Shown here one piece after another: positions 1 to 7,735 of a stretch of DNA of 64,000 nucleotides. The DNA is from Oscillospiraceae bacterium (GTDB lineage: Bacteria; Bacillota; Clostridia; Oscillospirales; Oscillospiraceae). The stretch is taken from the NCBI GenBank assembly GCA_902761055.1, contig CACWIS010000002.1, positions 1-64,000 of the forward strand. The letters run 5' to 3'. The position numbers were made by a program, and so were the translations under genes. The notes below the pieces were generated by a model, which saw only the letters and a program-made list of their open reading frames with translations, was not told the origin of the DNA and did not search any database. Every line of letters starts with the position of its first letter. Positions within the stretch are counted from its first letter, which is position 1.

Positions 1-1
1 C

Positions 2-166
2 GTCATCTCCCTGCCCGAAGGCGTTGAGATGTGCATGCCCGGCGACAACGTCGACATGGACGTCGAGCTGATCACCCCGATCGCCATCGAGAACGGCCTC
101 CGCTTCGCTATCCGCGAGGGCGGCCGTACCGTCGGCTCCGGTGTTGTTATCGCCATCAACGAGTAA
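2..166 (+). CDS. tuf: Elongation factor Tu, C-terminal end (partial)
   Basis: The first 54 codons encode the C-terminal part of beta-barrel domain 3 of EF-Tu, the GTPase that delivers aminoacyl-tRNA to the ribosome. The segment contains the recognisable stretches [17 protein letters not shown] and [16 protein letters not shown], which are near-invariant at the end of bacterial EF-Tu, and it stops at TAA 164-166. The gene begins upstream of the window. A strong intrinsic terminator follows 20 bases later, so transcription of the upstream str-type operon ends here. Confidence 0.97.
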   Translation, partial: VISLPEGVEMCMPGDNVDMDVELITPIAIENGLRFAIREGGRTVGSGVVIAINE

Positions 167-186
167 TTCATCCGCTCAAACGGAAC

Positions 187-221
187 AAAAACCACACAGG
201 CTCGCCTGTGTGGTTTTTTTG
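187..221 (+). terminator. Intrinsic terminator of tuf
   Basis: The sequence shows a GC-rich hairpin (ACCACACAGG / CCTGTGTGGT, short loop) preceded by an A-run and followed by seven T residues. It lies just downstream of the tuf stop codon. Confidence 0.93.
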
Positions 222-277
222 TGCCCGGACCGCAAATCTTAACAAAAATTATGTTTACATAAAATATGATTCGCCCC

Positions 278-306
278 TTGCCGTGGGGCGTCTTTTATGC
301 TAAAAT
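278..306 (+). promoter_or_regulatory. Sigma-A promoter of the glycosidase operon
   Basis: TTGCCG (278-283) and TAAAAT (301-306) are separated by exactly 17 bases. Transcription would start near 313, so translation must begin downstream, in agreement with the GTG at 376. Confidence 0.7.
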
Positions 307-375
307 ACATCATTGGATATCTATCGAAAGCGATTGGCTTTCTTATCATTTTGCGATCCTCAAAGGAGAGGGGCT

Positions 376-1506
376 GTGCGCTTGAGCAAACGGGAAAGAA
401 AAGGCGGCGGAGATCGGATCCGCCGCGAGCAAAAGAAAAAGAGCGGCTCTGCGATGCTGTTTGTCGGCCGAGCCGTGATCGTCCTTCTTGAGACGGTCCT
501 GCTGCTGGTCGGCGGCCTGTACTGCGTCTGCTACGTGGCCTTCAAGGGACCCTGGGAGGTCATGGGCGACCAGCTTGTGATCATGGCGCGCGAGTCGAGC
601 GCGCTCAAGTGGCTTCCCTCCCTGTATTACACGGCCGAGGAGATCGCCGAGATCGAGAAAGTCGAGGAGGCCGAGGACTATGCGCCGACGGACACCTCGC
701 TCATCACGATCAGCACCGAGCACACCGTGACGGAAAACGGCCCCGGCTGGACCGACGTCCGCGGCGTCTTCCATCCCGACGAAGATGACGACGGCATCAT
801 CATCGAGCCGGTCAAGGGCGCGGGCTATTCCGGCTATATGATGATCGTGGAGGATCCCTCCCGCATCATCATGGGCAGCATCCCCTCGTCCTACGGCAAG
901 AGAGGCTACGTTCTGTCCGAGTACGTCGAGTATTTCGACGGCGTGGCCGGCACGAACGCCGGCGGCTTCTACGACCCGGGCGGAATGGGCGACGGCAGCA
1001 TTCCCGACTCGGTCGTGGTCGTGGACGGACAGATCTATTATTCCGAGTACGGCTGCGGCACGGAGGGCGGCGGCGGAATCGCGGCCATCGACAGCAACCA
1101 CATCCTGCACGTGGCGCGCTACATGAGCCGGCAGGAGCTGATCGACAACGACATCCGCTACGCGGTCTGCTACGGACCCGTTTTGATCTCCAACGGCGTC
1201 TCGGCCGACCCGAACAGTCTTATCAAGAGCCTCAACCCGCGCACGGCCATCGGCCAGTGCGCCGACGGCGCGATGCTCTTCCTGGTCATCGACGGCCGCC
1301 AGGTCGTCAGCATGGGGGCGAAATACCAGGATCTGGTCGAGATCATGGAGCGCTACGGGGCCGTCAACGCGGTCAACCTCGACGGCGGCTCGTCCTCGAT
1401 GCTCTGGTTCCAGGACCACTACGTCAACAACTCTTCCTCGGTCATCGGCGTCCGTGACATGCCCACGTCCTTCGTGGTGCTCAAGGAGGGTGCAAACAAT
1501 GGCTAA
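376..1506 (+). CDS. Membrane-anchored phosphodiester glycosidase family protein (copy 1)
   Basis: The 376-residue product has a basic N-terminus, one membrane segment (about residues 28-55) and a large extracytoplasmic domain of the NAGPA / phosphodiester glycosidase family. Family hallmarks are GAGYSGYMM, NAGGFYDP, NPRTAIGQ and NLDGGSSS near the C-terminus. Members hydrolyse sugar-1-phosphodiester bonds or act in exopolysaccharide metabolism; the substrate here is unknown. I chose GTG 376 because AAAGGAG lies 7 bases upstream and the promoter -10 box (301-306) leaves no room for an ATG at 313. The stop overlaps the start of the next gene, implying translational coupling. It is closely similar to the gene at 2640-3746, so the pair arose by duplication. 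Confidence 0.87.
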   Translation: MRLSKRERKGGGDRIRREQKKKSGSAMLFVGRAVIVLLETVLLLVGGLYCVCYVAFKGPWEVMGDQLVIMARESSALKWLPSLYYTAEEIAEIEKVEEAEDYAPTDTSLITISTEHTVTENGPGWTDVRGVFHPDEDDDGIIIEPVKGAGYSGYMMIVEDPSRIIMGSIPSSYGKRGYVLSEYVEYFDGVAGTNAGGFYDPGGMGDGSIPDSVVVVDGQIYYSEYGCGTEGGGGIAAIDSNHILHVARYMSRQELIDNDIRYAVCYGPVLISNGVSADPNSLIKSLNPRTAIGQCADGAMLFLVIDGRQVVSMGAKYQDLVEIMERYGAVNAVNLDGGSSSMLWFQDHYVNNSSSVIGVRDMPTSFVVLKEGANNG

Positions 1507-2599
1507 GAGAAGAAAGAACTCCTCGATGCGCTTTGCGCTGTGGATGATCCTCTACGCGCTGGTCTTCGTCGTCATCTTTGCGGTATTCCTGCGCATCGAG
1601 TGGAGCTATATCGACAGACAGGACAAGGAGCTGACAGAGCCGAGCCACGCGATCGAGCGTTATATCGGCTCATTTGACAGCGCTCATATCCGCGCGCTGT
1701 CGGCCGACTTCGTCTCCACGCTCGACCATCGTGTGAAGAGCGAGGAGGACAGCTACGCCGTGATCGAAGGCCTCTTCGCCGGGCAGCTGCACTACGCCAA
1801 GATCGGCCGGGAGAGCACCGAGGAGCGGCAGGTCTATTCGATCCGCTCCGACGACCGCACGCTCGGCACGATGGCGCTGGAGAGCGGCGAGAAGCTCAAC
1901 GGCATCACGCAGTGGAACGTCACGGACGAGCAGTTCGAGTTCTCCGATCTGATCGAATCCTGCGAGCTGCTGGTGCCCGCCGAATGGCAGGTCTCCTGCG
2001 GCGGCGCCGTCCTGGACGAGAGCTATATCACGGAAACGGGCATCCGTTATCCCTCGATGGAGGAGGCCTACAACTACGGCTTTTCGCTGCCGACGCTGGT
2101 GCGCTACCGGATCGGAAACTATATCGGCGATCTGACGCTCAGCGTCGTCGACGCGGAGGGCAACGAGACGACGGCGAAGGACGATCCCTCCGCCTACACG
2201 CTCGGCGACCGCTGCACGCAGAACGAGCGCGACCGCTTTGAGGACTTCACAAAGCGTTTCCTGCCGCTCTACATCGCCTTCATGTCGAACACCAACCACA
2301 ACGCCTACGACAACTACGCGCGTGTGAAGAACTATCTGCTGCGCGGCAGCGATCTGGACAATCGCTTCATCGACGCGATCGCCGGACAGGTCTACAGCCA
2401 CTCCAAGGGCGACTACCTGCACGACGTCGTGGTCAACGGCGTGTTTTCCCAGACGGGGAACACCTTTCTCATCGACGTGGACTACATGGTAGACACGACC
2501 GGCAACGCCGGCACGATTGAAAACACCGCGGGCATGCTCATCGTCGCGGAAGACCACGGTTCCGAGGGTATTTTCGCCAAGGAGCTGTTCATCAAATAA
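1499..2599 (+). CDS. Unknown single-pass membrane protein, partner of glycosidase copy 1
   Basis: The 366-residue protein starts with a basic stretch (AKRRKNSS) and one membrane helix (about residues 10-33), followed by an extracytoplasmic region with no motif I recognise. ATG 1499 is preceded by AAGGAGGG and overlaps the end of the upstream glycosidase gene. It is a clear paralogue of the product of 3743-4834. Shared stretches include YALxxxV in the membrane helix, DFVxTLDRxxxSEDxxYS in the first third, and FxxxFxPLYIxxxxNT plus a GNTFxxIDxxxxVDTT stretch near the C-terminus. The C-terminal third has the helix-then-strand pattern of an NTF2-like fold, but that is inference. The tight coupling suggests it works with the glycosidase at the outer face of the membrane. 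Confidence 0.8.
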   Translation: MAKRRKNSSMRFALWMILYALVFVVIFAVFLRIEWSYIDRQDKELTEPSHAIERYIGSFDSAHIRALSADFVSTLDHRVKSEEDSYAVIEGLFAGQLHYAKIGRESTEERQVYSIRSDDRTLGTMALESGEKLNGITQWNVTDEQFEFSDLIESCELLVPAEWQVSCGGAVLDESYITETGIRYPSMEEAYNYGFSLPTLVRYRIGNYIGDLTLSVVDAEGNETTAKDDPSAYTLGDRCTQNERDRFEDFTKRFLPLYIAFMSNTNHNAYDNYARVKNYLLRGSDLDNRFIDAIAGQVYSHSKGDYLHDVVVNGVFSQTGNTFLIDVDYMVDTTGNAGTIENTAGMLIVAEDHGSEGIFAKELFIK

Positions 2600-2639
2600 C
2601 AATCAAAGCAACACTATCGCAACAGGGGAGAAACCGGGA

Positions 2640-3746
2640 ATGAACGAGACAGGGCAGGAAAAAGCGGTAAACAGCTTTTATGCCGCAGAATTCGGGGCCA
2701 GGGAGAGCGGATGGAAAAAGCTCGGACGCTTTTTCCTGAAGGTTTTTCTCGTGCTGCTCGAGACCGTCCTGCTGCTGGCCGTCATTCTCTACGCGGGGAT
2801 GTACATTCTGGCAAAGGGGCCCTCGCCCTCGATCAGAAACATCTTCGTCACCTCCGTGCGTGAGACGAGCGCGGTCGGCTTTCTGGCCAAGCTCTACTTC
2901 TCGGACGCGGAGATCGCCGCAATCGAGAACGTCAAGGAGACCCGGGAATACGCGCCGACCGACACCTCGCTCTTTACCGAACGCACGGTCGATCCGGACG
3001 GAGCGCCGCAGCCCGACGCATGGGGGCTGATCGACGACGACAGGGACGGCATCATCGTCGTTCCGGTCAAGGGCGCGGGCTACTCCGGCTACATGATGGT
3101 CGTGCTCGATCCCTCGCGCGTCGTCCTCGGCAGCGAGCCGGCCTATTACTGGGGCCGCGGCTTCACGGTGGCGGAGTTTGTCAGACGCTACGACGCGGTC
3201 GCCGGCATCAACGCGGGCGGCTTCCTCGATCCCGACGGCAACGGCAACGGCAGCACGCCGGATTCCACCGTCGTCGTCGACGGACAGATCTATTTCTCGG
3301 AATACGGCTGCAGCAACGGCATCGCCGCGATCGACGGCGATCACATCCTGCACGTCGCCAGGAGCATGAGCAATGAGGAGATCGGGAAGAACGGCATCTG
3401 CTCCGCGGTCTGCTACGGCCCGGTTCTGATCTCCAACGGCGAGCCCGCCGATCCCGAGACCCTGCCGGAGAGCCTCAATCCCCGCACGGCGATCGGCCAG
3501 CGCTCGGACAAGGCAATGCTGCTGCTGGTCATCGACGGCCGGCAGGTCTCCAGCATGGGCGCCAAGTACCAGGACGAGATCGAGATCATGCAGCGCTTCG
3601 GCGCCGTGAACGCCATCAATCTCGACGGCGGCTCCTCCTCCGTCATGTGGTATCAGGGAGGCTACATCAACAAGACGGCGTCCGTGATCGGCATCCGCCC
3701 GGTCCCGACGTCCTTCCTGGTACTGAAGGAGGGCGCGGGATCATGA
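2640..3746 (+). CDS. Membrane-anchored phosphodiester glycosidase family protein (copy 2)
   Basis: The 368-residue paralogue of the product of 376-1506 has the same architecture: a cytoplasmic N-terminus, a membrane helix at about residues 30-57 and an extracytoplasmic phosphodiester glycosidase domain. It retains GAGYSGYMM, NAGGFLDP, NPRTAIGQ and NLDGGSSS. ATG 2640 is favoured over upstream in-frame starts because AGGGGAG sits 9 bases before it. Its end overlaps the start of the second partner gene, repeating the arrangement of copy 1. Divergence is concentrated at the N-terminus and in loops, while family motifs are kept, so both copies are probably functional, perhaps with different substrates. 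Confidence 0.87.
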   Translation: MNETGQEKAVNSFYAAEFGARESGWKKLGRFFLKVFLVLLETVLLLAVILYAGMYILAKGPSPSIRNIFVTSVRETSAVGFLAKLYFSDAEIAAIENVKETREYAPTDTSLFTERTVDPDGAPQPDAWGLIDDDRDGIIVVPVKGAGYSGYMMVVLDPSRVVLGSEPAYYWGRGFTVAEFVRRYDAVAGINAGGFLDPDGNGNGSTPDSTVVVDGQIYFSEYGCSNGIAAIDGDHILHVARSMSNEEIGKNGICSAVCYGPVLISNGEPADPETLPESLNPRTAIGQRSDKAMLLLVIDGRQVSSMGAKYQDEIEIMQRFGAVNAINLDGGSSSVMWYQGGYINKTASVIGIRPVPTSFLVLKEGAGS

Positions 3747-4834
3747 ACGGAAAAAAGAAAGGGAACTGGCTCCGCTTTACCCTCTTCATGGTGCTCTACG
3801 CGCTCTTTTCGCTTGTCGTCGCCTCGGTGGCGCTCAAGCTGCTGTGGGACTTCTGCGACAACTACGAGCGTTCGCTGCCCTCGCGGCGGATGAACGAATA
3901 CGTCGCCTCCCTCACCGAGAAGCGCGTGAAAAAGCTCTCCGTCGACTTCGTCGCTACGCTCGACCGCAACATCCAGAGCGAAGACGAGGCCTATTCGGAG
4001 ATCTGGAAATGCTTTACCGGCGGCATCCAGTACCGCCGCATCGCCTCCGAGAGCGCGGAGGACAGGGTCAGCTATGCGATCCTCAACGGCGAGCAGCAGC
4101 TCGGCACGGTCACGCTCGTGCGGAACCCCGGTCTGCAGGGGGAAAAGAGCTGGTCGGTCGAGAAGGAGGAGTACGACTTCAGCTTCCTGATCCGCTCCCA
4201 GCGCTTTACGATCCCGGAGCACTGGGTCGTCATGTGCGGCAAACGCCGTCTCGGCGTGCAGTATATAACCGATCCCCGCGTGCACTACAGCTTCGTCGAG
4301 GATTTCTATGAACGGGGCTTCCCGATGCCCTATCTGTCGGAATACGAGATCAGCAACTATATCGGCGATCCGCGCATGACCTTTTTCGATCCCGACGGGA
4401 TGGAGCAGGCGCCCTTCGTGCTCACCGACGGACGGGATCAGATGCCGCGGGCCAGCAAGGCCACGAGCAGCCTGATCATCGCCTTCACCGACCAGTTTGT
4501 TCCGCTGTACATCAACTGCCTGGCCAATACGCAGAAAGCGGCGGGCTTCAACTACGCCCGCATCAAGCCGCTGCTCGTGCCCAACAGCGAGATCGACAAG
4601 CGCCTCCGGGGCGCGATCGAAGGCCAGGTCTTCGCACAGAGCCGCGCGACGGCGATCAAGAGCTCGACCGTCCACGACGTGTTTGATCTCGGCAACACTT
4701 TCTATCTGATCGATCTGTCCTTCACGGTCGACACGACCACGGCGACCGGGCACACCGAAACGGACACGGACATGTTCCTGGCCGTCGAGGTGGAGGAGGA
4801 CGTCGTCAAGGCCGTTATGGTCATGCTTTATTAG
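3743..4834 (+). CDS. Unknown single-pass membrane protein, partner of glycosidase copy 2
   Basis: This 363-residue protein is the paralogue of the product of 1499-2599. It has a basic start (NGKKKGN), one membrane segment (about residues 10-34) and an extracytoplasmic domain ending in GNTFYLIDLSFTVDTT, close to the same position in the first copy. ATG 3743 overlaps the stop of glycosidase copy 2, with GGAGGG just upstream. I recognise no catalytic motif. The conserved one-to-one pairing of each copy with a glycosidase gene suggests a dedicated accessory or regulatory subunit. Confidence 0.8.
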   Translation: MNGKKKGNWLRFTLFMVLYALFSLVVASVALKLLWDFCDNYERSLPSRRMNEYVASLTEKRVKKLSVDFVATLDRNIQSEDEAYSEIWKCFTGGIQYRRIASESAEDRVSYAILNGEQQLGTVTLVRNPGLQGEKSWSVEKEEYDFSFLIRSQRFTIPEHWVVMCGKRRLGVQYITDPRVHYSFVEDFYERGFPMPYLSEYEISNYIGDPRMTFFDPDGMEQAPFVLTDGRDQMPRASKATSSLIIAFTDQFVPLYINCLANTQKAAGFNYARIKPLLVPNSEIDKRLRGAIEGQVFAQSRATAIKSSTVHDVFDLGNTFYLIDLSFTVDTTTATGHTETDTDMFLAVEVEEDVVKAVMVMLY

Positions 4835-4843
4835 GAGTAGCTT

Positions 4844-5944
4844 ATGGAAGAAAACCTCTCCTGTCTCAGGAGCGTAGCCGTTGTGCTGCCCTCGCTCAAC
4901 CCCGATCACCGCTTCCGGGCGGTCGTCGACGGACTGCTCGGCGCGGGCTTTGAGCATATCGTCGTCGTCAACGACGGCAGCGACGAGGCGCACCGCCGCT
5001 GGTTTGACGAGCTGGGCGAATTCGAGCAGTGCCGCGTGCTCGTCCACGAGGTCAACAAGGGCAAAGGCCGCGCGCTCAAGGACGCCTTCGCATACGTTCA
5101 CGAGCAGCTGCCGGAGCTGCGCGGCGTCGTCACGATCGACGGCGACGGCCAGCACCTGCTGGGCGATATCATCGCCTGCGCCGAGCGCATGCTGCGCGAG
5201 GGCGACAAGGTCGTCATGGGCTGCCGCGATTTCACGCTGCCGGACGTGCCGCCGCGCTCCGTCGCTGGCAACCGCTTCACCGCGGCGATGTTCCGCCTCT
5301 GCTACGGCATCCGCATCAGCGACACGCAGACCGGTCTGCGCGCCATCCCGGCGCAGTACCTCGAGCGCTTCACCGAGATCGAAGGAGAACGCTTCGAGTA
5401 CGAGACGAACATGCTCCTGCAGATGAAGCGCATGGGCATCGCCTTCGTCGAGCAGCCGATCGAGACGGTCTACGACAAGGAGGAGTATTCCTCCCACTAC
5501 AACGCGCTCAAGGACTCCTGGCGCATTTTCAAGGTGATGGCCAAGTTCCTGCTCTCCTCCGGCGCGGCCTTCCTCATCGACACGGGGCTTTTCTACATCC
5601 TCATGAAGCTCTTTGCCGCGCGCTGGGGCGCCTTCGCGCCGAGCATCTCGCTCGTGATCGCGCGCGTGATCTCGTCCTTCGTGAATTTCAACACGAATAA
5701 GAGCTTTGTGTTCCAAAGCAAAGGCAATTACAAGCGCGCGATGCTGCGGTACTATATTCTCTGCGTGATCCAGCTGGCGGTCAACGCCGCGCTGACGAAC
5801 GGGCTCGTGGCGCTTGCGGGCAGGGCGGCCGGACATGCGATCTCGGCCGGGCTCGCGACGCTGATCCAGATCGCCGTGATGACGGTGCTGTTCTTCATCA
5901 GCTATCCGATCCAGCGCGAATGGGTGTTCTCGGAGAAAAAATAA
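4844..5944 (+). CDS. GT2 glycosyltransferase fused to a GtrA-like membrane domain
   Basis: The 366-residue protein joins two families. Residues about 8-225 form a DPM1-like family 2 glycosyltransferase with VVLPSLNPD, VVNDGSDE, VNKGKGRALKDAF, the metal-binding DGDGQH and DTQTGLRAIP. Such enzymes move a sugar from a nucleotide donor to a polyprenyl phosphate. Residues about 230-362 form a four-helix GtrA-like domain containing RVISSFVNFNTNKSFVF; that family is linked to translocation of lipid-linked sugars. ATG 4844 has AGGAG overlapping the upstream stop. As the last gene of the glycosidase operon it suggests that the operon builds and trims a surface glycan carrying phosphodiester links, which is inference. 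Confidence 0.9.
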   Translation: MEENLSCLRSVAVVLPSLNPDHRFRAVVDGLLGAGFEHIVVVNDGSDEAHRRWFDELGEFEQCRVLVHEVNKGKGRALKDAFAYVHEQLPELRGVVTIDGDGQHLLGDIIACAERMLREGDKVVMGCRDFTLPDVPPRSVAGNRFTAAMFRLCYGIRISDTQTGLRAIPAQYLERFTEIEGERFEYETNMLLQMKRMGIAFVEQPIETVYDKEEYSSHYNALKDSWRIFKVMAKFLLSSGAAFLIDTGLFYILMKLFAARWGAFAPSISLVIARVISSFVNFNTNKSFVFQSKGNYKRAMLRYYILCVIQLAVNAALTNGLVALAGRAAGHAISAGLATLIQIAVMTVLFFISYPIQREWVFSEKK

Positions 5945-5990
5945 AAAGCGGCCCGCCGCGCCGAAAAAGAAAAAGAATCCATAAATGCGA

Positions 5991-6027
5991 AAAAAGCCGG
6001 AAATGCGTGCCATTTCCGGCTTTTTTC
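5991..6027 (+). terminator. Intrinsic terminator of the glycosidase operon
   Basis: A perfect hairpin (AAAAGCCGGAAATG / CATTTCCGGCTTTT, loop CGTGC) ends in a run of six T residues, 46 bases after the glycosyltransferase stop. Confidence 0.93.
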
Positions 6028-6096
6028 GCGGCCATGATTCCGTAATCGCCTTTGTGCATAACGCCCCGGGCCCAAATCGTGAACGAATTGTGAATG

Positions 6097-6126
6097 TTGA
6101 CAAAAAAGGGACAAGCCAGTTATAAT
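6097..6126 (+). promoter_or_regulatory. Consensus sigma-A promoter of the tct operon
   Basis: TTGACA (6097-6102) and TATAAT (6121-6126) both match consensus with an 18-base spacer. This is the strongest promoter match in the window. Confidence 0.85.
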
Positions 6127-6170
6127 TACTGTATCTCTGTAAGGTACAGAATAAAACAAAGGAGGATACT

Positions 6171-7142
6171 ATGAAAAGATTTTTGGCACTCATCCTTGCG
6201 CTTAGCATGATTTTGGTGCTTTGCGCCTGCGGCGCCGGCGGTGGAAAGGCAAATGACGGACCTTTCAAGCCGAACGGCCCTGTTACGCTGATCGTTGCCT
6301 ACAAAGCCGGCAACGGTACTGACATCACCGCCCGTATCCTTGCAAAGTATGCCGAGAAGTACGTTGGTCAAACCATTATCATTGACAACCAGGACGGCGG
6401 TTCCGGCTCCAAGGGCTGGTCCAAGCTGGCCTCTGCCAAGCCTGACGGCATGACCATCGGCTTTATCAACCTGCCGAACTTCAACAGCTCTATCGTGAAA
6501 GGCCTCGGCACCTACACGATTGACAGTTTCGCTCCCATCTGCAACCACGTCACCGAAACGTCTCTCATCGTTGTCCGTGCCGATGACGATCGCTTCCCCG
6601 ATCTGAACGCGCTTGTCGAGTACGGTAAGGCGCATGACGGCGAGCTGATCGCCTCCACCAACGGCGCGCAGGCCTCCAACCATATCGGCGCGCAGGCCTT
6701 TGCCAATTCTGCCGGCTTCACCTACAAGGCCGTTCCCAAGGGCAATACTAACGAGGAGCTTACCTCTCTGCTGGGCAAGGAAGCCGACTTCTGTGTGGCC
6801 AAGGCGCCTGACATCAGCTCCATGACCGACTCGGTAAAGGTTCTGGCTGTGTTCGGCAGCGCACGTCTGGCTGAGATGCCCGACGTCCCCACCCTTGCTG
6901 AGCTGGGCTACTATCAGGATTGGCTGGGCTCCTCCCGCTGCATTGCCGCACCCGCTGGAGTGAGCGCGGAAGTAATCTCCTTCTATGAATCTGCCTTCAA
7001 GCAGGCTATGGAAGATCCCGATTATCTGACCGAAGCCGCCTCCTTTGTCACCGACTACATGGACGCCGCAGCGACGGCGGAACTCGTCAAGCAGCAGCAG
7101 ACCTTCACCGAAAGCCTGGCCACCGGCTTCTGGTATGACTGA
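6171..7142 (+). CDS. Tripartite tricarboxylate transporter substrate-binding lipoprotein (TctC/Bug family)
   Basis: The 323-residue protein begins with a lipoprotein signal peptide whose lipobox ends at Cys20 (LCAC), so it is tethered to the outer face of the membrane. The mature part resembles the Bug family, with PVTLIVAYKAGNGTDITAR near the N-terminus and PDVPTLAELGY in the second lobe. TctC-type proteins bind organic acids such as tricarboxylates and deliver them to the TctAB permease; the ligand cannot be told from sequence. AGGAGG precedes ATG 6171. It is the first gene of the operon and is separated from tctB by a perfect inverted repeat, which could set a higher level for the binding protein. 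Confidence 0.93.
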   Translation: MKRFLALILALSMILVLCACGAGGGKANDGPFKPNGPVTLIVAYKAGNGTDITARILAKYAEKYVGQTIIIDNQDGGSGSKGWSKLASAKPDGMTIGFINLPNFNSSIVKGLGTYTIDSFAPICNHVTETSLIVVRADDDRFPDLNALVEYGKAHDGELIASTNGAQASNHIGAQAFANSAGFTYKAVPKGNTNEELTSLLGKEADFCVAKAPDISSMTDSVKVLAVFGSARLAEMPDVPTLAELGYYQDWLGSSRCIAAPAGVSAEVISFYESAFKQAMEDPDYLTEAASFVTDYMDAAATAELVKQQQTFTESLATGFWYD

Positions 7143-7207
7143 GCCAATCACCTCTTTTTAGGGAAAACCGTGCGCGCTGCGGATTGCGGCGCATTCGACT
7201 TAAAGCG

Positions 7208-7245
7208 TTTGATCAAAAGGGCAGATTTCTGCCCTTTTGATCAAA
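7208..7245. repeat. Perfect 18-bp inverted repeat between tctC and tctB
   Basis: Arms 7208-7225 and 7228-7245 are exact reverse complements (TTTGATCAAAAGGGCAGA and its complement) with a 2-base centre. The repeat lies between the binding-protein gene and the permease genes. It may protect the 3' end of tctC mRNA or act as a leaky terminator or operator. There is no following T-run. Confidence 0.85.
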
Positions 7246-7273
7246 TCATAAAGAAAGAGGGAGGAATCTTCTC

Positions 7274-7720
7274 TTGAAAATGAAGTATACGGATGTCGGC
7301 GTCGTGGCGGTCTTCTATGTGATCTGCGGCCTGTTCTACTCAGGGACCAAAAAACTGCCCACCGAAAGCCAGACGTATCCGAAATTCATCGTTATTATCC
7401 TGTTCGGACTCACAACGCTGTATCTGATCCAAATGATCATGAACGCCGTCAAACACGGAACTGAAAGCGGCAAGTCCCAGTTTGAGGGATTTCAGCCCAA
7501 GCAGTTCTTTGTTTGCCTTGGTTTGACGCTGCTGTACATCATTGCCGTTATCACCGTTGGCTTCTATGTTTCCACCGCTGTTTTTCTGGTGGTATCGCTT
7601 TTGTTCCTCAAGGTCAAGCCTATGTACATTGCCATAGCTACCGTCGCGCTTCTTCTGCTGATCTACGTCGCATTTACGCTCTTCCTGCGCGTCCAGCTTC
7701 CGAATAATCTGCTGTTTTAA
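7274..7720 (+). CDS. Tripartite tricarboxylate transporter small membrane subunit (TctB)
   Basis: The 148-residue hydrophobic protein has four predicted membrane segments in the TctB pattern, with one near the N-terminus, a hydrophilic loop around residues 50-70, and paired helices at the C-terminus. TctB is the small permease subunit that works with TctA in sodium- or proton-driven organic acid uptake. TTG 7274 is preferred because GGGAGG lies 9 bases upstream; the ATG two codons later would be 15 bases away. It lies between tctC and tctA in the usual C-B-A order. Confidence 0.88.
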   Translation: MKMKYTDVGVVAVFYVICGLFYSGTKKLPTESQTYPKFIVIILFGLTTLYLIQMIMNAVKHGTESGKSQFEGFQPKQFFVCLGLTLLYIIAVITVGFYVSTAVFLVVSLLFLKVKPMYIAIATVALLLLIYVAFTLFLRVQLPNNLLF

Positions 7721-7735
7721 GGAGGGACGTGAATT

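Noticed and set aside
313..375. Upstream ATG extension of glycosidase copy 1
   Set aside because: The ATG lies about 7 bases after the promoter -10 box, with no ribosome binding site; GTG 376 has a good one.
3662..6268. Long minus-strand open frame of 868 codons
   Set aside because: It lies opposite three good plus-strand genes, its composition is the Arg/Asp/Val/His bias of antisense GC-rich coding DNA, and it has no ribosome binding site or family match.
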